From: Planctomycetota bacterium
Lineage (GTDB): Bacteria; Planctomycetota; Phycisphaerae; Phycisphaerales; Phycisphaeraceae
Assembly (NCBI GenBank): GCA_029267795.1
Contig: JAJUHR010000028.1
Location: 1-11,953, forward strand
DNA: 11,953 bases
Direction: 5' to 3'
In this document: piece after piece, positions 10,971 through 11,953 of the stretch
Layout: every line of letters starts with the position of its first letter
Position numbering within the stretch: the stretch's first letter is position 1
Translations under genes and position numbers: made by a program
Notes under the pieces: model-generated
The model's input: only the letters and a program-made list of their open reading frames with translations
Told to the model about the DNA's origin: nothing
Database searches by the model: none

Positions 10971-11953
10971 ATGGCCTGCCACCTCGAAACGCCGATCGCC
11001 ATGATCCAACCCAGCCACCACAGTGGGGGTGACCGCATCGCCGAGCTGGGGCGTTTCGTGCTCGAAGGCGGCTGCCTCACGCGCGACCAGGCTCGCACGC
11101 TGTGCGCCATCGACGGCGACGACCTCTACGACCTGTTCTACTGGGCGAACAAGATCCGCATCCGACACGTCGGACGGGCGGTCAAATTCTGCTCGATCCT
11201 GGCGGCGAAGGTCGGGGCCTGCAGCGAGGACTGCGGGTTCTGCTCCCAATCCAAGTTCTATCAAACGCACGTGACGCCCGCGAAACTGTCGGTGCAGGAC
11301 ATGTTCTCAGCCGCGCGCGAGGCGGTCGCGAACGGGGCCAGCAGCTTCGGGATCGTCAACTCCGGCCGGGGCCCGACCCAGCGCGAGCTGGATTGGCTGG
11401 AGCCCTTCTTTAGGGCCACCGCCGCCGAAGGCCGGGTCCGACCGTGCGCGACCCTCGGCGAGCTGACCCCCGACCAGGCCCGGCGCCTTAAGAGCGTGGG
11501 CGTCCTGCGGGTCAACCACAACCTCGAGACCAGCCGCCGGCACTTTCCGAACATCGTCAGCACCCACAGCTATGAAGACCGCGTCCGCACCATCCGCGTC
11601 GCCAAGGAGGCGGGCTTGTCGATCTGCTCGGGTGGGATCTTCGGTTTGGGCGAGGATTGGGAGGATCGGCTTGATATGGCGTTCGAGCTGCGCGACCTGG
11701 GCGCCGACGTGGTCCCGATCAACTTCCTCCACGCGATCCAGGGCACTCCCCTGTACAACAAGACCGCCGAGCTCGAACCAATGGAGGGCCTGAAGATCAT
11801 CGCGGTCTACCGGTTCATCCTGCCCGACCGCGAGCTAAAAATCGCCGGCGGCCGGGAAAAAATCCTGCGCGACCTGCAGAGCTGGATGTTCTTCGCCGGG
11901 GCCTCGAGCTTCCTGATCGGCAATTACCTGACCACCTACGGCCGGGACCCCGC
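10971..11953 (+). CDS. bioB: Biotin synthase (cut off by the right edge)
   Basis: Radical SAM enzyme that inserts sulfur into dethiobiotin to make biotin. About 327 residues are visible and the gene continues past the window. The CSEDCGFC motif gives the [4Fe-4S]/SAM cysteines C84, C88 and C91. NHNLETS (182-188), THSYEDR (198-204), CSGGIFGLGE (219-228), PINFL (249-253) and IAGGRE (291-296) are BioB landmarks. Of the four residues that hold the sulfur-donating [2Fe-2S] cluster in the E. coli enzyme, C159, C219 and R295 are present. The fourth, at the position of E. coli Cys97, is Gly127 (SSFGIVNSGRG). The start is ATG 10971, in frame with a GTG at 10965; neither has a strong ribosome binding site. 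An in-frame stop at 10944-10946 limits any extension. Confidence 0.95.
   Translation, partial: MACHLETPIAMIQPSHHSGGDRIAELGRFVLEGGCLTRDQARTLCAIDGDDLYDLFYWANKIRIRHVGRAVKFCSILAAKVGACSEDCGFCSQSKFYQTHVTPAKLSVQDMFSAAREAVANGASSFGIVNSGRGPTQRELDWLEPFFRATAAEGRVRPCATLGELTPDQARRLKSVGVLRVNHNLETSRRHFPNIVSTHSYEDRVRTIRVAKEAGLSICSGGIFGLGEDWEDRLDMAFELRDLGADVVPINFLHAIQGTPLYNKTAELEPMEGLKIIAVYRFILPDRELKIAGGREKILRDLQSWMFFAGASSFLIGNYLTTYGRDP

Overview
The window is GC-rich bacterial chromosome with short intergenic gaps and genes on both strands. The sequence itself does not name the organism. The protein repertoire (tandem-ACT protein, rhodanese ending in DPSVPRY, a pair of small one-membrane-segment hypotheticals, PlsY, a clostridial-flavoured BioB) and the scattered palindromic repeats suggest Planctomycetota, perhaps Phycisphaerae. 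That placement is inference. No phage, IS element, CRISPR array or defence island is visible. Most of the window is housekeeping DNA.

Layout. Bases 1-750 hold no recognisable gene. They contain several hairpins and a good minus-strand terminator at about 276-312. mraZ follows on the minus strand (751-1248); its promoter has two MraZ-type GTGGG boxes inside the -35/-10 spacer, but no rsmH/ftsL/ftsI cluster follows. On the plus strand, 1549-1798 is a small helix-turn-helix gene broken by a 7-bp tandem duplication. A small lipoprotein (1986-2369, minus) diverges from gpmI (2651-4348). A GT21-like membrane glycosyltransferase follows gpmI 27 bases later (4376-5662).

Two related palindromes lie in the convergent gap after the glycosyltransferase. 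The minus strand then carries a tandem-ACT protein, a WbpP-like nucleotide-sugar 4-epimerase, a rhodanese-domain protein and a small hypothetical with its own strong ribosome binding site. tRNA-Ser(CGA) and an NTF2/SnoaL-like protein follow on the plus strand, then plsY on the minus strand. Two short, probably paralogous single-membrane-segment proteins lead into a bioB that runs off the right edge.

How the genes work together. There is no single pathway. gpmI serves central glycolysis. The glycosyltransferase and the 4-epimerase could both serve surface glycan or glycolipid synthesis. plsY starts phospholipid synthesis and bioB makes biotin, the cofactor of fatty-acid synthesis. The observations most worth following up are the MraZ-box promoter of an orphan mraZ, the unexplained hairpin-rich gap downstream of it, the HTH gene whose frame is restored by removing one repeat unit, and a BioB with Gly where the first [2Fe-2S] cysteine is expected.
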